Source of the DNA: CAZTGZ01 sp044339595
Lineage (GTDB): Bacteria; Bacteroidota; Bacteroidia; NS11-12g; UBA9320
Reading direction: 5' to 3'
DNA: 12,581 bases
Assembly (NCBI GenBank): GCA_044339595.1
Contig: JBIIVF010000068.1
Coordinates: forward strand, 1-12,581
Shown: positions 1 through 6,382 of the stretch, piece after piece
Layout: each line of letters begins with the position of its first letter
How positions within the stretch are numbered: the stretch's first letter is position 1
Position numbers and translations under genes: made by a program
The notes under the pieces: model-generated
Database searches by the model: none
The model's input: only the letters and a program-made list of their open reading frames with translations
What the model was told of the DNA's origin: nothing

Positions 1-10
1 TTCAACAACC

Positions 11-1267
11 CTAGTTGGTTGAGCTTTTAACAATTCTGAAAAACGCTTGATTCGAAGGGTCTCTCACCTTTATAAAATAATCGCCCGAAGGTAATTTGCG
101 CATATCAAAACTTCCGGTAGTACTCGTTATAGTTTCGATTTTCTGCATCGTTGCGTTGAAAATGTCAATTTCAATCACGGCATTCAGCTCAATCGAATTT
201 AAATCTAAAAGCAGGAAATCATTGACCGGATTGGGGTAAAAATGGGCCTTTTGGTTGATTTCAGTGTCGATGGAGGATGACGAGGCACATATCCAGTCTG
301 TTAATTGTTGCGACATTAATTTTTCATAAGCCTGTAGGTCGTGCACCTCATGTTTATTGCCTGTGTATATGTAAGTAATATTTTCAGGGGCATTGGATCC
401 CATATTTTGTATACGTTTTTCGATCAGGCAAGATCCCAGCACATAGGGATAATTGTCCGGAATGCCGAGTCCAATGCCGTGATAAGGACGGTTATACCCG
501 CAAGGAACCACAGGGTCGCCGGTTTGATGATATTGAAAGAGTTTCGGACCGCCCGCTTTGATCATCGAGGTGTCATAGACTGCGCCGAAGAAGTTAAAAA
601 CCCCTTTTATGCTTGCTGATTGCCCGTTTTGATTGAGCAAGCCATCAATAGGTCCAAGATCCGGGCGTTTGAAAGTACCGTTGAGGTTTATGCCATCCGC
701 CAGGCCTTTGCATTCCTTGGGTTTGAAGGTGGAATCAGAAGCATATCCAATGGCCAGGGCAATAAATCCGCCGGCGCTGAAACCAACGGCATAATATTGA
801 TCGCGGTCGGTTGAATCTTGCTGAGATCTGGCTTTCATAAATCGAATGGCCGCCTTGGCATCCTGCTGTCCGCGATAGGAGGCTCTGAGCATTTCCGCCG
901 GATCGAGCGAATAGGGATAATCAAAAGACAATGGCCGAATGAACCCCAATCGATAGCCCACAGAAATACACACCATGCCTTGGGATGCATATTTTTCACC
1001 CAGGAGCTTTAAGTCTCTTTTATTTCCTCCGGAAAATCCGCCGCCATGAATCATGACCACCACCGGTCGTTTGACATTTCCATCGCCCACCGGTTTATAA
1101 ATGTCTATCTTTAAAGTATCCAAACGGCCATGCCATCCGGTTTGCACGCCATAAACGACATCATTCTCTACCGTTATGGAGAATTTCGGTTGGGTATAAT
1201 TGCATTGCGTGTGTGCGGAGTAACTGAGGATGAGGAAAGATATGAAGAATAGATGCCTTTTAAACAT
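11..1267 (-). CDS. Secreted alpha/beta hydrolase (carboxylesterase-like) with T9SS C-terminal sorting domain
   Basis: Predicted 418-residue exported serine hydrolase, probably an esterase or acylhydrolase; the substrate cannot be read from sequence. After a signal peptide (residues 1 to about 21, ending SAHTQ) comes an alpha/beta-hydrolase fold with the oxyanion motif HGGGF at 74-78 and the nucleophile elbow GFSAG at 162-166 (Ser164). The likely acid is Asp251 (TGDPVV), and the likely base is His306 or His309 (NKHEVH). Residues about 343-418 (starting FYPNP, with LPSGDYFIKV near the end) match the type A Por/T9SS sorting domain, so the protein is probably moved across the outer membrane and cleaved or anchored. 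The frame opens upstream at 1294, but I chose the ATG at 1267: it directly precedes the basic and hydrophobic signal-peptide residues, and the longer start would overlap divergent purD. The stop codon is at 11-13, so the gene is complete. Hydrolase fold and sorting tail are secure; substrate is unknown. Confidence 0.88.
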   Translation of the reverse strand: MFKRHLFFISFLILSYSAHTQCNYTQPKFSITVENDVVYGVQTGWHGRLDTLKIDIYKPVGDGNVKRPVVVMIHGGGFSGGNKRDLKLLGEKYASQGMVCISVGYRLGFIRPLSFDYPYSLDPAEMLRASYRGQQDAKAAIRFMKARSQQDSTDRDQYYAVGFSAGGFIALAIGYASDSTFKPKECKGLADGINLNGTFKRPDLGPIDGLLNQNGQSASIKGVFNFFGAVYDTSMIKAGGPKLFQYHQTGDPVVPCGYNRPYHGIGLGIPDNYPYVLGSCLIEKRIQNMGSNAPENITYIYTGNKHEVHDLQAYEKLMSQQLTDWICASSSSIDTEINQKAHFYPNPVNDFLLLDLNSIELNAVIEIDIFNATMQKIETITSTTGSFDMRKLPSGDYFIKVRDPSNQAFFRIVKSSTN

Positions 1268-1275
1268 AGACCAAG

Positions 1276-1283
1276 TATTTTTG
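1276..1283 (+). promoter_or_regulatory. Putative -7 promoter element of purD
   Basis: TATTTTTG matches the Bacteroidota -7 consensus TAnnTTTG exactly and ends 4 bp before the purD ATG. No clear -33 TTG lies at the usual distance. If used, transcription would start at or within a base or two of the ATG, giving a leaderless or nearly leaderless mRNA. Confidence 0.45.
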
Positions 1284-1287
1284 CGAC

Positions 1288-2589
1288 ATGACAAAAGTAA
1301 AGAAAGTTCTTGTATTAGGTTCAGGTGGAAGAGAGCATGTTTTTATTTGGAAACTTTCGGCAGACCTTTCGCCCGATCAATTGTTTGTAGCACCCGGAAA
1401 CGCCGGCATGACTCATTTGGCCACCCAAGTGAATCTGGGTGTGCTTGAATTTGAAAAAATCGCACAGTTTTGTTTGCAACATCATATTGAAATCATCCTT
1501 CCCGGTGGGGAAGATGCTCTTGTAGCCGGCATTGTAGATTACTTTAAAGCCATCCCTGAATTACAGCATATATATGTATTTGGCCCATCCAAAGAGGCCG
1601 CACAGCTCGAAGGTAGTAAAACCTATTGCAAGGCCTTTATGCAAAAATATGGTATCCCAACCGCAGCATATCAATCCTTCACTTCTGAAGAAATTGAGGA
1701 AGCTTTTGAATTCCTCAAAACCCTGAAACCTCCATATGTACTTAAGGCAGACGGATTGGCAGCCGGCAAAGGGGTTTTGATTTTGCCGGATTATGAAACG
1801 GCGGCAAAGGAACTGGAGCTGATGTTGCTTCACTCCAAATTTGGAGCTGCAGGCAATCGGGTGGTTATCGAAGAATTTATGGATGGCATCGAATTCTCCG
1901 TGTTTGTGATGACCGATAACGAGGGTTACATCATCTTGCCGGAAGCCAAAGATTATAAAAGGGTAGGAGATGGGGATACCGGCCTCAATACAGGTGGCAT
2001 GGGGGCGGTTTCCCCGGTGCCTTTTGTGGATGAGGAACTCAGAAAAAAAGTAATTCAAACCATCATCGAGCCGACCATGCGCGGTCTGAAAGAGGAGCAT
2101 CTCGAATACAGAGGCTTTATCTTTTTCGGACTGATCAACATAAATGGTACGCCCAAGGTGATTGAATATAATGTGAGGATGGGTGATCCCGAAACCGAGG
2201 TGGTGCTACCTCGACTAAAAAATTCATTGTATGATGTTTTGGTGGCATGCAGCCATGAAGCGCTGGATCAAATCAAGGCAGAAGTAAATGCCGACTACTG
2301 TACCACGGTTTTCTGTGTTTCGGGCGGATATCCGGAGTCTTTCCCCAAAGGCAAAATAATCAACATAACGCCGGATAATACATCCCTGTTTTTTCATGCA
2401 GGAACCTCGAGGAATGAACAAGGAGCATTGATCACATCCGGAGGAAGGGTCATCGCTGTAAGCCACATGCACCGCGATCTAAAATCTTGCATCGAGGCAA
2501 ACTATCAGTCCTTAAAAAATGTTTCTTATGAAGGACTCTATCATCGCAGTGATATTGGCAACGACTTACTTAAAATACTGAACGCATGA
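1288..2589 (+). CDS. purD: Phosphoribosylamine--glycine ligase (GAR synthetase)
   Basis: Cytoplasmic ATP-grasp enzyme joining 5-phosphoribosylamine and glycine, with ATP hydrolysis, to give glycinamide ribonucleotide, the second step of de novo purine synthesis. At 433 residues it has the usual family length. Visible landmarks are the N-terminal GSGGREH loop (11-17), LEGSK (108-112), the ATP-grasp segment KADGLAAGKGV (153-163), GDTGLNTGGMGA (229-240) and the metal-binding EYNVRMGDPETEVVLPRL segment (293-310). The start is the ATG at 1288, placed so that GSGGREH sits where it does in the family. The usual GPE before LVAGIVD reads PGGEDA here, a small variation. It is divergent to the secreted hydrolase with 20 bp between starts, and its stop overlaps the next small ORF (ATGA). 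No other purine gene is visible nearby. Confidence 0.97.
   Translation: MTKVKKVLVLGSGGREHVFIWKLSADLSPDQLFVAPGNAGMTHLATQVNLGVLEFEKIAQFCLQHHIEIILPGGEDALVAGIVDYFKAIPELQHIYVFGPSKEAAQLEGSKTYCKAFMQKYGIPTAAYQSFTSEEIEEAFEFLKTLKPPYVLKADGLAAGKGVLILPDYETAAKELELMLLHSKFGAAGNRVVIEEFMDGIEFSVFVMTDNEGYIILPEAKDYKRVGDGDTGLNTGGMGAVSPVPFVDEELRKKVIQTIIEPTMRGLKEEHLEYRGFIFFGLININGTPKVIEYNVRMGDPETEVVLPRLKNSLYDVLVACSHEALDQIKAEVNADYCTTVFCVSGGYPESFPKGKIINITPDNTSLFFHAGTSRNEQGALITSGGRVIAVSHMHRDLKSCIEANYQSLKNVSYEGLYHRSDIGNDLLKILNA
1292..1299 (-). promoter_or_regulatory. Putative -7 promoter element of the divergent hydrolase
   Basis: The minus strand reads TACTTTTG, an exact match to TAnnTTTG, 24 bp upstream of the hydrolase ATG at 1267. 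It lies inside purD codons 2-4, so a chance match caused by Thr-Lys-Val codons is possible. I see no good -33 element. Confidence 0.33.
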
Positions 2590-2744
2590 ACATTTTGAAA
2601 AAAGTATGGGGATATTTATCCTTCAAAAAAGAACCTGAAGCCAAAGGCAACATCAACCTGAAATTGATGCACGGAATCAACCGAATTTCTATTCTGATGT
2701 TTCTGGCCGGAATGATCCTGCTCATATCGAAATGTCTGACATAA
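2586..2744 (+). CDS. Small single-pass membrane protein translationally coupled to purD
   Basis: A 52-residue ORF whose ATG overlaps the purD TGA (ATGA at 2586-2589), the classic arrangement for translational coupling. It starts MNILKKVWGYLSF, passes through a charged stretch (KKEPEAKGN, 14-22) and a polar segment with LMHGIN (27-32), then has one hydrophobic helix (about 34-48, RISILMFLAGMILLI) and ends KCLT. The pattern of a short aromatic/basic head, a charged turn, MHGINxI and one TM helix recalls a family of about 50-residue Bacteroidota proteins of unknown function (I believe DUF6728); that match is from memory and unverified. A coding call is favoured by the tight overlap, the lack of other use for this DNA, and the well-formed membrane topology. 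The role is unknown. The next gene has its own promoter 13 bp after the stop. Confidence 0.72.
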   Translation: MNILKKVWGYLSFKKEPEAKGNINLKLMHGINRISILMFLAGMILLISKCLT

Positions 2745-2756
2745 TGTCAATGGTAT

Positions 2757-2764
2757 TATATTTG
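2757..2764 (+). promoter_or_regulatory. Putative -7 promoter element of the zinc peptidase operon
   Basis: TATATTTG matches TAnnTTTG exactly, 23 bp before the ATG at 2788. An upstream TCTG (2735-2738), 18 bp away, could be a weak -33 element. The spacing would give a 5' leader of roughly 15-18 nt, followed by an A-rich stretch before the start. Confidence 0.6.
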
Positions 2765-2787
2765 TATTCGAAGGAAAAACTAAAACT

Positions 2788-3465
2788 ATGGCAGGAGCTT
2801 ATTTGATTGGAATCGTCATCTTCGCATTGAGCTGGATTGTTAGCGCCAGACTGAAGTATAAATTTAAGAAATATTCTGAAACGACTTTGCGCTCTAACAT
2901 GAGTGGTAAAGAAATAGCAGAACGAATGCTATCGGATCATGGCATCAGCGATGTGAAGGTGATTTCTGTAGAAGGACATCTTACGGATCATTACAATCCG
3001 GCTGAGAAAACAGTTAATCTTAGTCAGGCGGTTTATCACGAACGCAATGCCGCAGCTGCCGCAGTGGCGGCCCATGAATGTGGACACGCCGTACAACATG
3101 CTCAAGCCTATGCGTTTTTAAAATTGCGCAGTCAATTGGTACCGATGGTGAGTTTTGCCAGTCGTTGGATGCAATGGGTGATTCTGGGAGGTATTTTGTT
3201 GATCAACACTTTCCCCTATTTGTTATTGGCGGGAATCGTGTTGTTTGCGTTTACCACCATTTTTAGTTTCATCACCTTACCGGTAGAATTTGATGCATCC
3301 AGACGTGCGTTGGTTTGGATTCAGAACAACAATATCGTTACTTCACAAGAATATACCATGGCCAAAGACTCCCTTAAATGGGCAGCTTTGACCTACGTTG
3401 TGGCCGCTATCGGCTCATTGGCTACCTTGCTGTATTACCTGATGATTTATCTGAACCGTCGTTAA
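2788..3465 (+). CDS. YugP-type zinc-dependent membrane metallopeptidase
   Basis: 225-residue integral membrane protein of the neutral zinc metallopeptidase family typified by Bacillus YugP. An N-terminal membrane helix (about 3-20) precedes a soluble segment containing LTDHYNPAEKTVNLS (65-79), which is typical of the family. Next is the zincin motif HECGH (96-100), with His96 and His100 as zinc ligands and Glu97 as catalytic base. Two closely spaced membrane helices (about 128-163) lead to LPVEFDASRRAL (164-175), where Glu167 is the probable third zinc ligand. A last membrane helix (about 197-221) precedes the basic C-terminus NRR. Length and motif order match the family. Its substrates are not established; membrane-protein quality control is a plausible inference. 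It is followed after 4 bp by the thioredoxin-fold gene, so the two are probably co-transcribed from the promoter at 2757-2764. Confidence 0.9.
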   Translation: MAGAYLIGIVIFALSWIVSARLKYKFKKYSETTLRSNMSGKEIAERMLSDHGISDVKVISVEGHLTDHYNPAEKTVNLSQAVYHERNAAAAAVAAHECGHAVQHAQAYAFLKLRSQLVPMVSFASRWMQWVILGGILLINTFPYLLLAGIVLFAFTTIFSFITLPVEFDASRRALVWIQNNNIVTSQEYTMAKDSLKWAALTYVVAAIGSLATLLYYLMIYLNRR

Positions 3466-3469
3466 TTTG

Positions 3470-4765
3470 ATGCGGTTCATCATTCTTACGACATTCTTTT
3501 TATGTTGGGGTTTCGAACTTTCGGCACAGCAGAAAAAGTCTATTACCATCAAACTTTCTGAAAGATCGGAAGACGAGCAGTTTAAGAAATCGATGGCCAT
3601 TGTGCCGGTTTATAAATACACCTCGTCGTTTATAGAACCCTACATTATGTTTGGCGTGGATCCGCCCGAAGACCTGAAAGATCTGGAGGTTAAAAGATTA
3701 CCCGACATGACCGGGATGAAAGATACCGCGTATTCATTTATCTATTTTTCAGGAGCTGATAATGCAGTCAATCAAGGATATATACTCACCATCATCGGAA
3801 ACTACCGCCGATCTACCCGTACCATTTATTTTTTCGTTGACAGAAACAATAACTTTGATTTTACGGATGATGGCGGGCCTGACAGCATGATTTATCACGA
3901 CCGGGAATTGGTGATTCATTTGTCGAATCAGATTGTTCCTGAAGCCAAATATCAAGTTAAACTCAGTCGTCTCGAATACGGTGAAAATGTTGCTTACAAA
4001 AATTTGTTGACCGAACATTACAAGAAGCACAGTGGCAAAAAACAGTTCACCGAAATTAACTATTGCTTCCGGGAACAGCGTTACAACAGTCTGGCCGCCA
4101 ATTTTGTCAGTGGTGAAGACAGTTTTCGCATTGCCCTTAAAGATTTGAATACCAATGGGATTTTTAATGAGTCCTGTGTCGATAAGATTTTCCTCGGTCC
4201 TTATGGAAAACAAGTGACCACCGAAGAAATGCAATTCATTTTACCGGATATCAAATACACCACCTTTGAGTGGAATAAGAAATTGTATCGGGTAAAATCT
4301 GTGGCGGCAGATGGGGGAGAAATACAGCTCGAACAAGTGTCGGGCGCCACTATGAATCGCCAGCTAAAAACCGGAAAAAAGATTCCGAAGTTTAGCTACA
4401 AAACAACCAGCTCTAAAAAGGAAAACATCCGCGATCATAAAGGGAAAATGCTGTATGTCTTTTTTTGGGACAAGACCCGGTTAAGTGCGGAAGACACGTT
4501 GTATCTGGGCAAAATTCAACGCGAATTTCCCGGCAAAGCTGCTGTGATTGCCCTCAATCATGGGGATGCTCCGAAAAGTGTTTATCTGGTGCAGCACTAT
4601 GATAAATTGACCTTTCCTATTGGCTTTAGTACCGGTAAGATTGCCGATAAAATGTTTTTACAGGAAGTGCCTCGCGGATATCTGGTGAACAAAAGGCAAA
4701 AACTCGTCTCTGATCAAATCACGCCCAAAGCGGCTTTTGAATGGATGCAAAAGCAAATTCAGTGA
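3470..4765 (+). CDS. Secreted protein with degenerate TlpA/thioredoxin-like C-terminal domain lacking CxxC
   Basis: 431-residue exported protein with a signal peptide (1 to about 20, ending LSAQ). The N-terminal two thirds is beta-rich and unassigned, but holds two acidic loops resembling calcium-binding DxNxN motifs: DRNNNFDFTDD (124-134) and DLNTNGIFNES (225-235). The C-terminal part (about 305-425) follows the TlpA/AhpC-TSA layout: HKGKMLYVFFW, a helix, a second strand AAVIALNHG, and VPRGYLVNKRQKLV with the conserved cis-proline (Pro401). Where TlpA proteins carry CxxC just after FWxxW, this protein has RLSA (337-340), so it cannot be a dithiol oxidoreductase; a binding or structural role is more likely. 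I chose the ATG at 3470 over the in-frame TTG at 3467. It lies 4 bp after the zinc peptidase gene. The specific function is unknown. Confidence 0.82.
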   Translation: MRFIILTTFFLCWGFELSAQQKKSITIKLSERSEDEQFKKSMAIVPVYKYTSSFIEPYIMFGVDPPEDLKDLEVKRLPDMTGMKDTAYSFIYFSGADNAVNQGYILTIIGNYRRSTRTIYFFVDRNNNFDFTDDGGPDSMIYHDRELVIHLSNQIVPEAKYQVKLSRLEYGENVAYKNLLTEHYKKHSGKKQFTEINYCFREQRYNSLAANFVSGEDSFRIALKDLNTNGIFNESCVDKIFLGPYGKQVTTEEMQFILPDIKYTTFEWNKKLYRVKSVAADGGEIQLEQVSGATMNRQLKTGKKIPKFSYKTTSSKKENIRDHKGKMLYVFFWDKTRLSAEDTLYLGKIQREFPGKAAVIALNHGDAPKSVYLVQHYDKLTFPIGFSTGKIADKMFLQEVPRGYLVNKRQKLVSDQITPKAAFEWMQKQIQ

Positions 4766-4790
4766 TTGCATTTTGGGTGCGTTTTTTCTA

Positions 4791-4802
4791 AACAGCGCTG
4801 TT
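4791..4802. promoter_or_regulatory. Perfect 12-bp palindrome, possible operator of the GH3 gene
   Basis: AACAGCGCTGTT is a perfect inverted repeat whose last base is the first base of the -7 box at 4802. Its position between the -33 and -7 regions would suit a repressor or activator site. It lacks a T-run on the correct side to be a convincing terminator for the upstream gene, although TTTTTT lies just before it on the plus strand. Regulatory function is inferred only from position and symmetry. Confidence 0.35.
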
Positions 4803-4809
4803 ATATTTG
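4802..4809 (+). promoter_or_regulatory. Putative -7 promoter element of the GH3-family gene
   Basis: TATATTTG matches TAnnTTTG exactly, 22 bp before the ATG at 4832, giving an estimated leader of about 15 nt. The expected -33 region contains only a T-run (4782-4787) rather than a clear TTG. Confidence 0.55.
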
Positions 4810-4831
4810 AATTTCAAAATACGTTGATGTT

Positions 4832-6337
4832 ATGGGTATAAAAGCCACGTTAGCCGGATGGGCTGCGAAATATGTGCACCGGCAAACGCAAAGGTGGATG
4901 AATAAACCGGTTGACTCGCAAAGAGCTGTATTTAAGAACCTTATGATGGTTTTGTCTACGACTCAGTTTGGCCAGGACCATGGTGTTTTTCCGGGCATGA
5001 CCCATGAAGAATATGCTTCGAAAGTCCCCGTTAGAGATTATGAGGCGCTGCGATCTTATTTCGACCGTATAGCGAATGGCGAAGAAAACGTTTGCTGGAA
5101 AGGCAAGCCCATCTATCTGGCCAAGACATCCGGCACCACCTCCGGCGCTAAGTATATTCCCATTACCCAAGATTCAATCGGCAACCATATCAATTCTGCC
5201 CGCAATGCGTTGCTCAACTATATCTATGAAACCGGCAATGCGTCTTTTGTGGAAGGCAAACTGATCTTTTTATCCGGAAGTCCGGTCCTCGATAAAAAGG
5301 GAGGGATCTTCACCGGCCGACTATCCGGAATCTCCAATCATCATATACCTGCTTATTTGCGCAGCAGTCAGTTGCCCTCGTGGGAAACGAATTGCATAGA
5401 AGATTGGGAAACCAAAGTGCAAAAGATTGCCGATGAAACCATCCATGAAGATATGCGGCTGATCAGCGGGATACCGCCATGGGTGCAGATGTATTTTGAT
5501 ATTTTGCATGAAAGAACGGAAGGGAAGCGCATGGCAGACATATTTCCCAATTTGAGTCTGTTTGTTTATGGTGGAGTAAATTTTGAACCCTACCGAAAAA
5601 AGCTGACCGACAGCATCGGAAAACAAATCGATGCGTTGGAATTTTTTCCTGCTTCTGAAGGATTTTTCGCTTATCAGGATAAGTTTCCGTCAGAGGGATT
5701 GTTGTTGCTTTTGAATGAAGGCATCTTTTATGAATTCATTCCGGCCGATGAATATTTCAATGAAAAACCATCCCGATTGAATATAGAACAAGTACAAATC
5801 GGAGTGAATTATGCCCTGATCATCAATTCGAATGCCGGTTTGTGGGGATACAGCATCGGCGATACCGTTCGTTTCGTGAGTTTGAACCCTTATCGTGTAG
5901 TGGTGAGCGGAAGAATCAAACATTTTATATCCGCTTTCGGCGAACATGTGATCGGAGAGGAAGTTGAATATGCCTTGTTATCCGTGGCGAAAGAACATGG
6001 CATTGGCGTAACAGAATTTACCGTAGCACCTCAAGTGAATCCGCCCAACGGTGGACTGCCTTTTCATGAGTGGTTTATTGAATTCTCTAATCCGCCGGCT
6101 GATCTGACTTCTTTCTCGATGGAGGTAGATAAAGCCTTGCAAAAGAAGAATATATATTACTTTGATCTGATTGAAGGAAATGTGTTGCGACCCTTGGTGA
6201 TTACTCCTTTAAAACAAGGAGCATTTATTGAATACATGAAGTCTCAGGGCAAACTGGGAGGGCAGAATAAAGTACCCCGATTATCCAATGACCGTAAAAT
6301 CGCCGATGAAATTGGTCATTTCACCAATCAATTGTAA
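4832..6337 (+). CDS. GH3 family acyl-acid amido synthetase (GH3 auxin-responsive promoter family)
   Basis: 501-residue cytoplasmic enzyme of the GH3 branch of the ANL adenylating superfamily, related to plant JAR1/GH3 proteins that adenylate a carboxylic acid and join it to an amino acid. Visible landmarks are the phosphate-binding loop TSGTTSGAKYIP (99-110), YGGVNFEPYR (246-255), the nucleotide-pocket segment FPASEGFFAYQ (272-282), GYSIGDTVRF (339-348) with the conserved Asp, and the hinge SGRIKHFISAFGEHV (359-373) leading into the small C-terminal domain. The order and spacing are those of a full-length GH3 protein, with no truncation. Homologues are common in Bacteroidota, but to my knowledge their natural substrates are unknown, and nothing here points to auxin or jasmonate. 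It appears to be a single-gene unit: its own promoter lies upstream and another separates it from rseP. The start ATG is at 4832. Confidence 0.9.
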   Translation: MGIKATLAGWAAKYVHRQTQRWMNKPVDSQRAVFKNLMMVLSTTQFGQDHGVFPGMTHEEYASKVPVRDYEALRSYFDRIANGEENVCWKGKPIYLAKTSGTTSGAKYIPITQDSIGNHINSARNALLNYIYETGNASFVEGKLIFLSGSPVLDKKGGIFTGRLSGISNHHIPAYLRSSQLPSWETNCIEDWETKVQKIADETIHEDMRLISGIPPWVQMYFDILHERTEGKRMADIFPNLSLFVYGGVNFEPYRKKLTDSIGKQIDALEFFPASEGFFAYQDKFPSEGLLLLLNEGIFYEFIPADEYFNEKPSRLNIEQVQIGVNYALIINSNAGLWGYSIGDTVRFVSLNPYRVVVSGRIKHFISAFGEHVIGEEVEYALLSVAKEHGIGVTEFTVAPQVNPPNGGLPFHEWFIEFSNPPADLTSFSMEVDKALQKKNIYYFDLIEGNVLRPLVITPLKQGAFIEYMKSQGKLGGQNKVPRLSNDRKIADEIGHFTNQL

Positions 6338-6357
6338 GACTTCCGTAAGTTACTGAT

Positions 6358-6365
6358 TATCTTTG
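6358..6365 (+). promoter_or_regulatory. Putative -7 promoter element of the rseP-hscB-tRNA unit
   Basis: TATCTTTG followed by CGG is an exact TAnnTTTG match in the form often seen before Bacteroidota housekeeping genes, 17 bp before the rseP ATG. A TTG at 6332-6334, with a 23-bp spacer, could serve as the -33 element. Confidence 0.65.
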
Positions 6366-6382
6366 CGGGCTAAATAAATAAT

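Noticed and set aside
1..24. Inverted repeat TCAAC/GTTGA overlapping the hydrolase stop as a terminator
   Set aside because: Short, bulged stem that includes the stop codon, and the window ends before any T-run could be seen.
1268..1294. Upstream ATG at 1294 as the hydrolase start
   Set aside because: It adds nine polar residues before the signal peptide and overlaps purD; the ATG at 1267 fits better.
1561..2100. 179-residue minus-strand open frame opposite purD
   Set aside because: It lies wholly inside purD, has no family resemblance, and looks like an antisense shadow of codon usage.
3749..4234. 161-residue minus-strand open frame opposite the thioredoxin-fold gene
   Set aside because: Fully inside a well-supported gene and without recognisable domains; antisense shadow.
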